The translations under genes were made by a program, and so were the position numbers. From Sterolibacterium sp. (GTDB lineage: Bacteria > Pseudomonadota > Gammaproteobacteria > Burkholderiales > Rhodocyclaceae): a stretch of 64,000 nucleotides of DNA. The notes under the pieces are model-generated. The model ran no database searches and was not told the origin of the DNA. It saw only the letters and a program-made list of their open reading frames with translations. The stretch spans positions 1-64,000 of the forward strand of contig JAGOVA010000010.1 in the NCBI GenBank assembly GCA_018061005.1. The letters are read 5' to 3'. Position 1 is the stretch's first letter; the number at the start of each line of letters is the position of its first letter. Shown piece by piece: positions 19,016-27,155 of the stretch.

Positions 19016-19742
19016 GAGGGGGTTCTTCCGGTTCGGTGGGTGAAGGCGTGAGGGGCTGCTCGCGTGTCATGACCTCACGCAGCATGGGCAGGGTCAGGGG
19101 TCGCTTGAGTTCCAGCGAGCGTTGATTGGCGGCATCGAGCAGACGCAACAAAGAAGGCAGGTCGCGCTTGCCATGATGCAGCATGTAGGCGATCAGAGTG
19201 TCGTCCAGGCGCAGGCCGTGATGCCGGGCATGATGGTGCAGGGCTTGTGTTTTGGCGGTGTCGTCCAGCGGATGTACTTCGTAGATCAGCGTGGCGCCGA
19301 TGCGGGTGCGTAAATCCTCACGCAACTGGAGGTGCCGTGGCGGCTCGTTGCCGGCCAGTAACAGTGCCAGCCCGACCAGTCGTGCGGCGTTGAAAATGCG
19401 GAAGAGCGTAATTTGTGCCGTTTCGTCGAGTTGATCAACATCATCGATAATGACCAGGCTGCCCGGTGGCGTGGCCAGTTCGTGCTCCAGATCGGCGCCG
19501 CGCACAAAGCAGACATTGCGTCCGCTCGCCTGTGCGGCGGTCTGGCTGCCCGTGAGCAGGTGGCTACGCCCGCAACCGGAAGCACCCCACAGGTAAATCT
19601 GGTCAAAAACGCCTGGGTCGCCGAGTGCTCGCAGGTGCGACATCAATTCCTTGTTGTCACCGACGGCGAAGTTGTCGAGTGTGGGCGCTGCGGCGGCAGG
19701 CCCCAGGTCTAGCAGTAGTTGTTGCTGGGTGTGTGGCTTCAT
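18996..19742 (-). CDS. hda: DnaA regulatory inactivator Hda
   Basis: A DnaA-homologous AAA+ protein (248 residues) that, with the DNA-loaded sliding clamp, stimulates ATP hydrolysis by DnaA to limit re-initiation. The N-terminal QQQLLLDLG is a clamp-binding motif. The P-loop reads GASGCGRSHLL, with Arg where other AAA+ proteins have Lys, as is usual in Hda. VIIDDVDQLD is Walker B. ATG 19742 overlaps the stop of the upstream PerM-like gene by four bases. The frame is open further upstream, but only inside that gene. Confidence 0.92.
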   Translation of the reverse strand: MKPHTQQQLLLDLGPAAAAPTLDNFAVGDNKELMSHLRALGDPGVFDQIYLWGASGCGRSHLLTGSQTAAQASGRNVCFVRGADLEHELATPPGSLVIIDDVDQLDETAQITLFRIFNAARLVGLALLLAGNEPPRHLQLREDLRTRIGATLIYEVHPLDDTAKTQALHHHARHHGLRLDDTLIAYMLHHGKRDLPSLLRLLDAANQRSLELKRPLTLPMLREVMTREQPLTPSPTEPEEPPHESGAV

Positions 19743-20824
19743 GCGGGGTGGTCTTCGCCGCGATAAAAACGGCTGGACAGGTAAAAGGCACTGACTTCGC
19801 GCAGCCCGACCAGCAAGGCGGCCGAGGCGGGCAGTGCCAGCAGAACGCCGAAGAAACCAAACAGCTGGCCAAATGCCAGCAAGGCAAAAATGACGGCCAG
19901 CGGGTGCAGGCCAATGCGCTTGCCGACCAGCCAGGGCGTGAGCCCAACGCCTTCGACCAGCTGACCTATGCCATAAATGATGGCCACGCCGATGAGGGGG
20001 GGCAGGCCTTCGAACTGGAGCAGAGCCACCAGCAGTGCCAGCAGCAGACCCAGCGCGTAGCCAAGGTAAGGGATGAAAATCAGCAAGCCGGTCAGCAGAC
20101 CGACGGGGAGCGCGGAATGAACCCCCGCCAGCCACAGCCCAAGGCTGTAATACAGTGCCAGGATCAGCATGACCGCGATTTGGCCGCGCAGGAATTCAGC
20201 CAGCACCGCATCGATGTCCGCAAGAATGCGTTGTGTTCGTGCGTACCACGGGCGGGGGATGAAGTTTTCCAGACGCTGCAGGATGTGGTGGCCATCGAGC
20301 AGCAGGTAGAACATCACCACGGGGGTCAGCATCAAGGTGGTGGCCAGTCCGAGCAAGGCCAGGCCGCCGATTTTCAGTGAGGGCAGCAGGGACTGGAGCA
20401 GGCCTTGAGCACTGCCCCAGTTGTCGGTGACCAGTTTTTTCAGGATGGCCGGGTCGAGGGTGAGGATCAGGTTGATGCCGAAATGTTGCTGCAGCCAAGG
20501 CGCGGCCTGTGCGTTCCACAGGGCGATGCCATCGGGCAGACGCTCGGCCAGTTGGCGTGATTCTTCGCGCACCAGCGGGATGAGCACCAGTGCCAGTGCC
20601 ACCAGCAAGGCGCTGGCCAGCAGCATGACCAGCACGACGCCCAGCAGACGCGGCACGCGGCGGCGCGCGAGGCTATCTACCAGCGGCATGAAGATGTAAG
20701 CAAGGATGCCCGCCAGCAAAAAGGGCGTGAGTATCGGGCCGAGCAGGTAGAACAGCCCCAGCAGAGCCAGTCCGAGACCGCTCCAGAGCAGGGTTTGCAG
20801 GCGATCAGCGCGTTGGTTGGACAT
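19739..20824 (-). CDS. AI-2E/PerM family membrane protein
   Basis: A 361-residue polytopic membrane protein of the AI-2E transporter (PerM/TqsA) superfamily with about eight helices: two near the N-terminus (15-50), one near 60-85, and a cluster from about 140 to 345. Reported activities in the family include autoinducer-2 export and ion antiport, so substrate is left open. ATG 20824 starts [10 protein letters not shown]; an upstream ATG at 20857 would add 11 residues. It overlaps hda by four bases and is divergent from purM across 92 bases. Confidence 0.88.
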   Translation of the reverse strand: MSNQRADRLQTLLWSGLGLALLGLFYLLGPILTPFLLAGILAYIFMPLVDSLARRRVPRLLGVVLVMLLASALLVALALVLIPLVREESRQLAERLPDGIALWNAQAAPWLQQHFGINLILTLDPAILKKLVTDNWGSAQGLLQSLLPSLKIGGLALLGLATTLMLTPVVMFYLLLDGHHILQRLENFIPRPWYARTQRILADIDAVLAEFLRGQIAVMLILALYYSLGLWLAGVHSALPVGLLTGLLIFIPYLGYALGLLLALLVALLQFEGLPPLIGVAIIYGIGQLVEGVGLTPWLVGKRIGLHPLAVIFALLAFGQLFGFFGVLLALPASAALLVGLREVSAFYLSSRFYRGEDHPA

Positions 20825-20916
20825 TTCCGGTAAAATTTTGGCTTTCAATTCTGGCAATCACGATTCGTGCCAACCCGGTACTTTATCCGCCAGCCCGCAG
20901 GAACTCAACCTTGAGC

Positions 20917-21957
20917 ATGACAAATCCTTCCTCATCCCTGACCTATCGTGATGCTGGTGTCGATATCGACGCCGGTGATGCCCTTGTCGAACGCATCAAA
21001 CCCCATGCCAAACGCACCATGCGCCCGGAAGTGCTCGGCGGCATCGGCGGCTTTGGCGCGCTGTTTGAACTCTCGAAAAAATACCGTGAACCGGTACTGG
21101 TTTCGGGAACTGATGGGGTCGGCACCAAACTGAAGCTGGCTTTTCACCTGAACCGGCACGATACCGTCGGCCAGGATCTGGTGGCGATGAGTGTCAATGA
21201 CATTCTCGTGCAGGGTGCCGAACCGCTGTTCTTCCTTGATTACTTTGCCTGCGGTCGCCTCGATGTTGATACCGCCGCCACGGTGATTCAGGGCATCGCG
21301 AAAGGTTGTGAGCTGGCCGGTTGTGCGCTGATCGGCGGCGAAACCGCCGAGATGCCCAGCATGTATCCGGATGGCGAATATGATCTCGCCGGTTTTGCGG
21401 TGGGGGCGGTCGAGAAGTCACAGATCATCGACGGCAAGCGCATCATGCCGGGCGATGTGGTGCTGGGGCTGGCTTCCAGCGGCGCGCATTCCAACGGCTA
21501 TTCGCTGATCCGCAAGATCATCGAACGTGCCCAGCCTGACATGAAGGCTGATTTTCATGGTCGCCCGCTGGGCGATGCGATCATGGCGCCCACGCGTATT
21601 TATGTGAAGCCACTGCTGACGCTGATGCAGCAGTTGCCGGTCAAGGGGATGGCGCACATTACCGGTGGTGGTCTCACCGAAAATGTCCCGCGCATTCTGG
21701 GTGAGCAGCTCACCGCCACGCTGGATCGCCACAGCTGGCCGTTGCCACCGCTGTTTCAGTGGCTGCAAAAGGAAGGCCAGGTGGCAGATGCCGAGATGCA
21801 CCGGGTGTTCAATTGCGGGATCGGCATGGTCGTGATCGTTGCTGCCGAGCACCAGCAGCATGCCACCGAAATTCTCCAGGCACAGGGTGAGACGGTCTAT
21901 CGCATTGGTCGCATCGAAGCCCGTCAGCCAGGGCAGGCGCAGACGACGGTGGTTTGA
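20917..21957 (+). CDS. purM: Phosphoribosylformylglycinamidine cyclo-ligase (AIR synthetase)
   Basis: Fifth step of purine synthesis: ATP-dependent ring closure of FGAM to aminoimidazole ribonucleotide (346 residues). The opening [22 protein letters not shown], glycine-rich [13 protein letters not shown], and [14 protein letters not shown] are clear family signatures. ATG 20917 is used; a TTG at 20911 has better spacing (8 bases) from AGGA at 20899-20902 and may be the true start, adding two residues. It is divergent from the PerM-hda unit, the usual betaproteobacterial layout. Confidence 0.95.
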   Translation: MTNPSSSLTYRDAGVDIDAGDALVERIKPHAKRTMRPEVLGGIGGFGALFELSKKYREPVLVSGTDGVGTKLKLAFHLNRHDTVGQDLVAMSVNDILVQGAEPLFFLDYFACGRLDVDTAATVIQGIAKGCELAGCALIGGETAEMPSMYPDGEYDLAGFAVGAVEKSQIIDGKRIMPGDVVLGLASSGAHSNGYSLIRKIIERAQPDMKADFHGRPLGDAIMAPTRIYVKPLLTLMQQLPVKGMAHITGGGLTENVPRILGEQLTATLDRHSWPLPPLFQWLQKEGQVADAEMHRVFNCGIGMVVIVAAEHQQHATEILQAQGETVYRIGRIEARQPGQAQTTVV

Positions 21958-21972
21958 GACCCGGCGGTACGA

Positions 21973-22545
21973 CTAAAAAATCCACGGTAACAGTCGCCTG
22001 GTCTTCTGCACATACGCCGTATAGGCCGCGCCCAGCCCTGTGTGCAGGGCGCGTTCTTCGATGCGGATGCGCCAGAGCATGATGGCGGTGGTGGGCAGCA
22101 GGATGACGAGCAACGCCATCCAGTTGGCCAGACACAGGCCGATCCCCAGATACACCAGCAGAACACCGGTATAGGACGGGTGTCGAACCCAGCGATACGG
22201 GCCGCTGTCGATGACCCGGTGATCCTCGGCAATGGCGACATTGACCGTGAAGAACTTGCCCAGATACACGATGGCATAAACGCGGAGCAGAATCCCGCTG
22301 CACAGGGTGACAATGCCGACCGTGTGGTGCTCCCGGAAGAAGGGCATGTCGGCGAAGGCCAGTTGCCTGCCGAGCAGCAGCCCCATCAGAATGGCGGCTG
22401 GAATGACCATCCAGATCAGATAGAGCGAACCGGCATCGGCTTTTTTGGCCTGCTGATCCGCCTGGCGTTGAAGCGTCAGCGCGGCCTCGCCCACGCCATA
22501 GAGCAGAACCGTCAGATAGGCATGCCAGGTCAGCGATTCGAACAT
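21973..22545 (-). CDS. Isoprenylcysteine carboxyl methyltransferase-like membrane protein
   Basis: A 190-residue protein with about five transmembrane helices and the C-terminal box GPYRWVRHPSYTG followed by EERAL, typical of the ICMT/PEMT-related methyltransferase superfamily. Bacterial members methylate various lipids or are of unknown role; bacteria lack isoprenylated CaaX proteins, so the name is by family only. Convergent with purM (15-base gap). Confidence 0.75.
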   Translation of the reverse strand: MFESLTWHAYLTVLLYGVGEAALTLQRQADQQAKKADAGSLYLIWMVIPAAILMGLLLGRQLAFADMPFFREHHTVGIVTLCSGILLRVYAIVYLGKFFTVNVAIAEDHRVIDSGPYRWVRHPSYTGVLLVYLGIGLCLANWMALLVILLPTTAIMLWRIRIEERALHTGLGAAYTAYVQKTRRLLPWIF

Positions 22546-22690
22546 AGGGTCTCTCCTTGATCAGCCGGGATTCTGGCACGAAACCCCGGGCCTGCACTGA
22601 ACATGAAATTGGATAGGGCGACCGAGGGTGTGATTGACTTGGCTGACTTGAATGAACTGATTGACCTTGCTTGTTTTGAAGGAGGACGCA

Positions 22691-22903
22691 GTGAATACAT
22701 ACGATCGAATCTTTGCGCGAGTGTGGCTGGTTCTTGCCTGCGTGCTGGGCAGTGGCATTCCACTGGCGCAGGCAGCAGAGGCGGGTATTTATTTTTCCTG
22801 CTCGATGAAGTGCTGCACCCGTTGCCGCAGGGCAGGTATTTTGCCGGCCTCAAGTGGGTCATGGGTTTCAATCGCTGCCATGCCGCGCAGCCAGGTGAGC
22901 TGA
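22691..22903 (+). pseudogene. 5' remnant of an exported-protein gene running into the miaA 3' end
   Basis: A GTG at 22691 preceded by a strong ribosome site (gaaggagg at 22678-22685, five bases away) begins a good Sec signal peptide: a charged start (NTYDRIFARV), a hydrophobic core (WLVLACVLGSGIPL) and an AQA-A cleavage site after about residue 28. About five mature residues later the frame enters the complement of the miaA coding region, and the rest has no protein-like character, ending at 22903. A translation start and signal peptide without a mature domain suggest a gene truncated by a past rearrangement. A short functional peptide is a less likely alternative. Confidence 0.5.
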
Positions 22904-23745
22904 CGTTTGGCGAGTTGGCGTGTGGCATAGATGCCGCGATCGGCGAGTTCGTGAGGCGACAGGCGGCCTTCGAGCATTTCCCACGTCTGACGGTAGCCGA
23001 CGCAGCGCATCGAGGGCAGCTCGGCATTCAGCGGGTATTTCTGGCGCAAAAATTCGACTTCGCTAATCAGTCCCTCACGCAGCATGGTGTGAAAGCGCAG
23101 GGCGATGCGTTCGTGTAATACGGCGCGATTTTCAGGCACCAGTGCCAGGGTGAGCAGGCGGTAGGGCAGTGAGGTTTTCTGCTGTGCGGCGTACAGCACA
23201 TCCAGCGGCTGACCCGTGAGACGGACAATTTCCAGTGCGCGCTGGATGCGTTGGGCATCGGTCGGCTTGAGACGTGCCGCCGTGGCCGGATCGAGGCGCG
23301 CCAGTTCGGCGTGGAGGATGGGCCAGCCCTGACGGGCTGCTGCGGCATCAATTTCGGCACGCAGCGTGGCATCGGCTGCGGGCAGGTCGGCCAGTCCTTC
23401 ACGCAGCGCCTTGTAATACAGCATGGTGCCGCCTACCAGCAGAGGAATCCGGCCGCGTGCGCTGATTTCGGCCATTTCACGCAACGCGTCTACACGGAAA
23501 TAGGCCGCCGAGTAGCGTTCGACGGGGCTGACGAGATTGATGAGGCGGTGCGGAAAGCGCGCCAGGGTAGCGGCATCGGGTTTGGCCGTACCGATATTCA
23601 TGTCTTGAAACACCTGCGCCGAATCCACGCTGATGAGTTCCACCGGCAGATGGCTGGCCAGTTCCAGTGCGAGTTGCGTTTTGCCGCTGGCGGTCGGCCC
23701 CAGCAGGCAGACGGCGGGTGGCAGTTGGGGGAGGCTGGAGCTCAT
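22789..23745 (-). CDS. miaA: tRNA dimethylallyltransferase
   Basis: Adds the dimethylallyl group to A37 of tRNAs reading UNN codons (318 residues). The P-loop GPTASGKT is at residues 16-23, followed by [10 protein letters not shown] and NIGTAKP. ATG 23745 overlaps the mutL stop by four bases; an upstream frame of 24 codons lies inside mutL and is discarded. In many proteobacteria hfq follows miaA; here it is followed instead by the broken exported-protein ORF and an unrelated membrane gene. Confidence 0.96.
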   Translation of the reverse strand: MSSSLPQLPPAVCLLGPTASGKTQLALELASHLPVELISVDSAQVFQDMNIGTAKPDAATLARFPHRLINLVSPVERYSAAYFRVDALREMAEISARGRIPLLVGGTMLYYKALREGLADLPAADATLRAEIDAAAARQGWPILHAELARLDPATAARLKPTDAQRIQRALEIVRLTGQPLDVLYAAQQKTSLPYRLLTLALVPENRAVLHERIALRFHTMLREGLISEVEFLRQKYPLNAELPSMRCVGYRQTWEMLEGRLSPHELADRGIYATRQLAKRQLTWLRGMAAIETHDPLEAGKIPALRQRVQHFIEQEK

Positions 23746-25535
23746 TGGCCGCGCATGAATAGTTTGTCGAGTTCGGCCAGGCTCAGTTGTCGCCAGGTCG
23801 GGCGGCCATGGTTGCATTGGTCGGCGCGCTCCGTGGCTTCCATGTCGCGTAGCAGGGCATTCATTTCTGGCAGCGTGAGCTGGCGATTGGCGCGGACGGC
23901 ACCATGGCAGGCCATGGTGGCGAGCAGTTCGTTGCGGCGGGTTTCGATGACCTGACTGGCGGGATATTCGTCCAGATCGGCCAGCAGTGCGCGGATCAGC
24001 TCGATCGGCGCGGCGCGGGCGAGCAGGGCGGGCAAGGCACGCAAGGCCAGTTGTTGCGGGCCGGCCGGGGAGAGCTCGAAACCCAGGGCGGCGAGTGTGG
24101 CGGCATGTTCTTCCGCCGTGGCCATTTCGCGCAGGCTGGCGGAAAACATGGCGGGAATCAGCAGGGCTTGGGTGGCCGGTGCTTCGTGCGCCAGGCGCTG
24201 CTTCAGTTTCTCGTAGAGGATGCGCTCGTGGGCGGCATGCATGTCGACCAGTACCAGTCCGTGATGGTTCTGTGCCAGCACATACAGCCCGTGTAGCTGT
24301 GCCAGCGCATAGCCTAACGGAGCCGATGCGTCCGGGGTTGGCGGCGGCTCGTTGCGCGCTACGTTGGCGAAATCGAGGTAGGCGCGGGTCTGGGCTTCGC
24401 CGATGCCGATGTTCAGCGAGGCTTGATAGGGTGCGGGTGTGGTGAAGCGGCTCAATGGGCTTGAGCTTGGGCTTGAGTTTGCGGTGGGATAAGTGCTGAA
24501 GGGAGCGGTTTCAGGGCGTGGCTGGGCTGAGGGTGTGTACGAAAGCGGGGTGGCCAGCGTGCGTTGCAGGGCGTGAAAAATGAACTGATGCACGCCCCGC
24601 GCCTCACGAAAACGGACTTCGGTTTTGGCCGGATGTACGTTCACATCGACACCATAAGGGTCGAGTTCAAGAAACAGCACATAGGCGGGGTGGCGGCTGC
24701 CGTGCAGGATGTCGGCGTAGGCCTGACGGATGGCATGGGTCAGCAGCTTGTCGCGCACGAAGCGGCCATTGACGAAACAGTATTGTTCATCACGCGTGGC
24801 GCGGTTGTAGGCGGGCAGGGCGGCATGGCCGGTCAGCCGCAGATCGCCCGCATTGGCGGAGACGTTGCGTGCCTGTTCGAAAAACTCACTGCCGATCAGC
24901 TCGCGCACTCGCCGCGCCAGATCGCAGGCGGCCAGTCGCTGCTTGACGACACCGTTGTGGCTCAGGCTGAAGCTGACATCGGGACGCGCCAATGCCATGC
25001 GGTTCAGCACGTCGGCGCAATGGCCGAATTCGGTAGATTCAGCACGCAGGAATTTACGGCGTGCCGGAGTGTTGTAATACAGATCGGTTATTTCGATGAC
25101 CGTGCCAGCACCCAGGGCGGCGGGAGTGATGGTGCTGTCGTGGCCGTGATTAACGATGCGCCAGGCATGTTCGGCGTGGGCTTCGCGGCTGGTCAGGCTC
25201 ACCCGCGCGACGGCCGCAATCGAAGCCAGTGCTTCGCCGCGAAAGCCGAAGCTGGCCACGTGTTCGAGATCATCCAGGCTGGTGATTTTGCTGGTGGCAT
25301 GGCGTTGCAATGCCAGCGGCAGATCTGCGCGGGGCATGCCCCGGCCATCATCGGCGACCCGGATGCGTTTGATGCCGCCACCTTCGATCTGCACGTCGAT
25401 CTGGCGCGCGCCCGCATCGAGGCTGTTTTCCACCACTTCCTTCAGCACTGAGGCAGGTCGTTCGACCACTTCGCCCGCAGCAATCTGGCTGATGAGCTGG
25501 TCGGGCAGGGGCTGGATACGCGGGCTGGCATTCAT
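23742..25535 (-). CDS. mutL: DNA mismatch repair protein MutL
   Basis: A 597-residue GHKL ATPase that couples MutS mismatch recognition to repair. N-terminal motifs [16 protein letters not shown] and [10 protein letters not shown] are intact. A low-complexity Pro/Ser/Thr linker lies around residues 330-390. The C-terminal domain contains [12 protein letters not shown] from Asp431, which fits the D-x-HA-x2-E-x4-E metal site of endonuclease-active MutL. That agrees with lineages lacking MutH. A TATAAT on this strand lies only six bases before the ATG. Confidence 0.95.
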   Translation of the reverse strand: MNASPRIQPLPDQLISQIAAGEVVERPASVLKEVVENSLDAGARQIDVQIEGGGIKRIRVADDGRGMPRADLPLALQRHATSKITSLDDLEHVASFGFRGEALASIAAVARVSLTSREAHAEHAWRIVNHGHDSTITPAALGAGTVIEITDLYYNTPARRKFLRAESTEFGHCADVLNRMALARPDVSFSLSHNGVVKQRLAACDLARRVRELIGSEFFEQARNVSANAGDLRLTGHAALPAYNRATRDEQYCFVNGRFVRDKLLTHAIRQAYADILHGSRHPAYVLFLELDPYGVDVNVHPAKTEVRFREARGVHQFIFHALQRTLATPLSYTPSAQPRPETAPFSTYPTANSSPSSSPLSRFTTPAPYQASLNIGIGEAQTRAYLDFANVARNEPPPTPDASAPLGYALAQLHGLYVLAQNHHGLVLVDMHAAHERILYEKLKQRLAHEAPATQALLIPAMFSASLREMATAEEHAATLAALGFELSPAGPQQLALRALPALLARAAPIELIRALLADLDEYPASQVIETRRNELLATMACHGAVRANRQLTLPEMNALLRDMEATERADQCNHGRPTWRQLSLAELDKLFMRGQ

Positions 25536-25618
25536 CCGGGGATTATAACGGCCAGCCTGTGGGCTTCCGGTAGAATGCCGCTCTTTGCACAGGCTTATGG
25601 CCTTATTTGAGGAGCGTC

Positions 25619-26287
25619 ATGGAGGATGTATCCATCCTGGCCCGGTTGCTTGATATTGTCCTGCATCTCGACCAGCATCTTGCCCTGATGGTTCAGCAGT
25701 ATGGTCATTGGGTATATGCCATTCTGTTCGCCATCATTTTCTGCGAAACCGGCATCGTGATTTTCCCCTTCCTGCCGGGCGATTCGCTGCTCTTTGTGGC
25801 GGGTGCGGCGGCGGCAGCGGGTGGTATGGACATCACCACGCTGTGTGCGGTGCTGTTTACGGCGGCTGTGCTGGGAGACAACCTCAATTACTGGATAGGC
25901 CATGCCGTGGGGCCACGCGCCTTTCGCTGGGAACAGTCGCGCATCTTCAACAAAGCCGCGCTGCTGAAAACCCATGCTTTCTATGAAAAACATGGCGGCA
26001 AGGTCATCATCATTGCCCGTTTTCTGCCGCTGGCGCGTACCTTTGCGCCATTTGTGGCGGGCGTTGGCCGGATGACCTATCCACGCTTCTTTCTGCTGGA
26101 TTTGCTGGGGGGCGCCATCTGGATCGGTTCGCTCACGCTGGCCGGTTACTGGTTCGGCAATCAGCCGCTGGTGAAGAACAACCTGATGTGGGTGATTCTG
26201 GCCATTGTTGGCCTCTCTCTGGCACCGGCGGTGCTCGGGGCACTCCGGCATTACCGTGCAACCCGAACCGCGCAGGCGTTGCGCTGA
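25619..26287 (+). CDS. DedA family membrane protein
   Basis: A 222-residue polytopic inner-membrane protein of the DedA/VTT superfamily; members act in lipid (undecaprenyl phosphate or phospholipid) translocation and envelope homeostasis. The conserved FCETGIVIFPFLPGDSLLF segment, split here as FCETG and FLPGDS, and the ARFLPLARTFAPFVAG loop with essential arginines are present. ATG 25619 has gaggag four bases upstream. A TAGAAT box at 25571-25576 may be its -10. Convergent with the DUF1275 gene (6-base gap). Confidence 0.9.
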   Translation: MEDVSILARLLDIVLHLDQHLALMVQQYGHWVYAILFAIIFCETGIVIFPFLPGDSLLFVAGAAAAAGGMDITTLCAVLFTAAVLGDNLNYWIGHAVGPRAFRWEQSRIFNKAALLKTHAFYEKHGGKVIIIARFLPLARTFAPFVAGVGRMTYPRFFLLDLLGGAIWIGSLTLAGYWFGNQPLVKNNLMWVILAIVGLSLAPAVLGALRHYRATRTAQALR

Positions 26288-26293
26288 GTGAAT

Positions 26294-27052
26294 TCAGACA
26301 GTTTCGCGGCGCAAGCGTGCCCGGATATCATCGCTGACCGGTGTGATCACCAGTAACACGAGCAGGAGTGCCAGGGGGAGGGTCGAGAGGTAGCCCAGGT
26401 GCTTGAACCCCCACGCCCCCAGTACGCCCCCGCTGAAGAATGAAATGACCAGCCGGCTGAACAGGGCGAGTCGTTCAAAGTTGGCCTGGACGGGGGCCTC
26501 ACCCGGGTGGGCGTGGCGGTTCCAGTAAGCCAGTTTGCCCAGCTCGATGCCGATATCGGTCACGAGTCCCGTGACATGCGTTGTGCGGATTTCGGCTTTG
26601 GAAATCTTGGTGATGACGGCATTCTGCAGCCCCATGATGAAACCCAGCAACATCGCGATCATCGACAGGTGGCTGCCGTCAATTTGTGCGATTTTCGCGC
26701 CAAGCAGCCCGAAACACAGCAGCAAGGCGGCTTCCAGTAGCAGGGGGAGGGCGTATTCGCTATGCAGATGACGACGACGGGCGTAGTTCACCATGATGGC
26801 GCAACAGGCCGCACCGGCCATGAAGGACAGCAAAACGCCCAGTCCGGTTAACGCCAGGGCGTAGCGTTCCAGGGCGATGTCGTCGGCCATCGAGGAAACA
26901 TGCCCCGTCATGTTCGAGGTGTATTGGTGAATGGCCAGAAAACCACCGGCGTTGATCGCGCCTGCGACAAATGCCAGCATGAAGCCCAGATGCCTGTTGG
27001 CATCCGGGCTTCGGTGTTTTCCAGTCAGTCTGCGTAAATACTGGATCGGCAT
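26294..27052 (-). CDS. DUF1275 (YoaK-like) membrane protein
   Basis: A 252-residue protein with six or seven predicted transmembrane helices, matching the DUF1275/YoaK family. The N-terminal part FVAGAINAGGFLAIHQYTSNMTGH, shortened here to its NAGGFLA and TSNMTGH elements, and THVTGLVTDIGIE are typical. Function is unknown. It is 104 bases downstream of rne on the same strand. Confidence 0.82.
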   Translation of the reverse strand: MPIQYLRRLTGKHRSPDANRHLGFMLAFVAGAINAGGFLAIHQYTSNMTGHVSSMADDIALERYALALTGLGVLLSFMAGAACCAIMVNYARRRHLHSEYALPLLLEAALLLCFGLLGAKIAQIDGSHLSMIAMLLGFIMGLQNAVITKISKAEIRTTHVTGLVTDIGIELGKLAYWNRHAHPGEAPVQANFERLALFSRLVISFFSGGVLGAWGFKHLGYLSTLPLALLLVLLVITPVSDDIRARLRRETV

Positions 27053-27116
27053 GGGGCGCGGCTATGGCGTCGTGATGAACTGTGACCTGTGACCCGTAGC
27101 CTGTAACCCGTTGATC

Positions 27117-27145
27117 GCGTGTGACCCTTTGTGGTGGCCACACGC
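27117..27145. terminator. Stem-loop just after rne
   Basis: gcgtgtg (27117-27123) pairs with cacacgc (27139-27145) around a 15-base loop, starting about ten bases past the rne stop. On the rne strand no T-run follows, while on the other strand tttt follows directly. It may protect or end the rne mRNA, but strength is doubtful. Imperfect repeats of tgtgacc/tgtaaccc fill 27080-27125. Confidence 0.3.
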
Positions 27146-27155
27146 TTTTGCGGGT

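Noticed and set aside
24951..25547. TATAAT six bases before mutL as a leaderless promoter
   Set aside because: The -10 match (25542-25547, minus strand) has no acceptable -35 partner at 16-18 bases, so a leaderless mutL mRNA is not supported.
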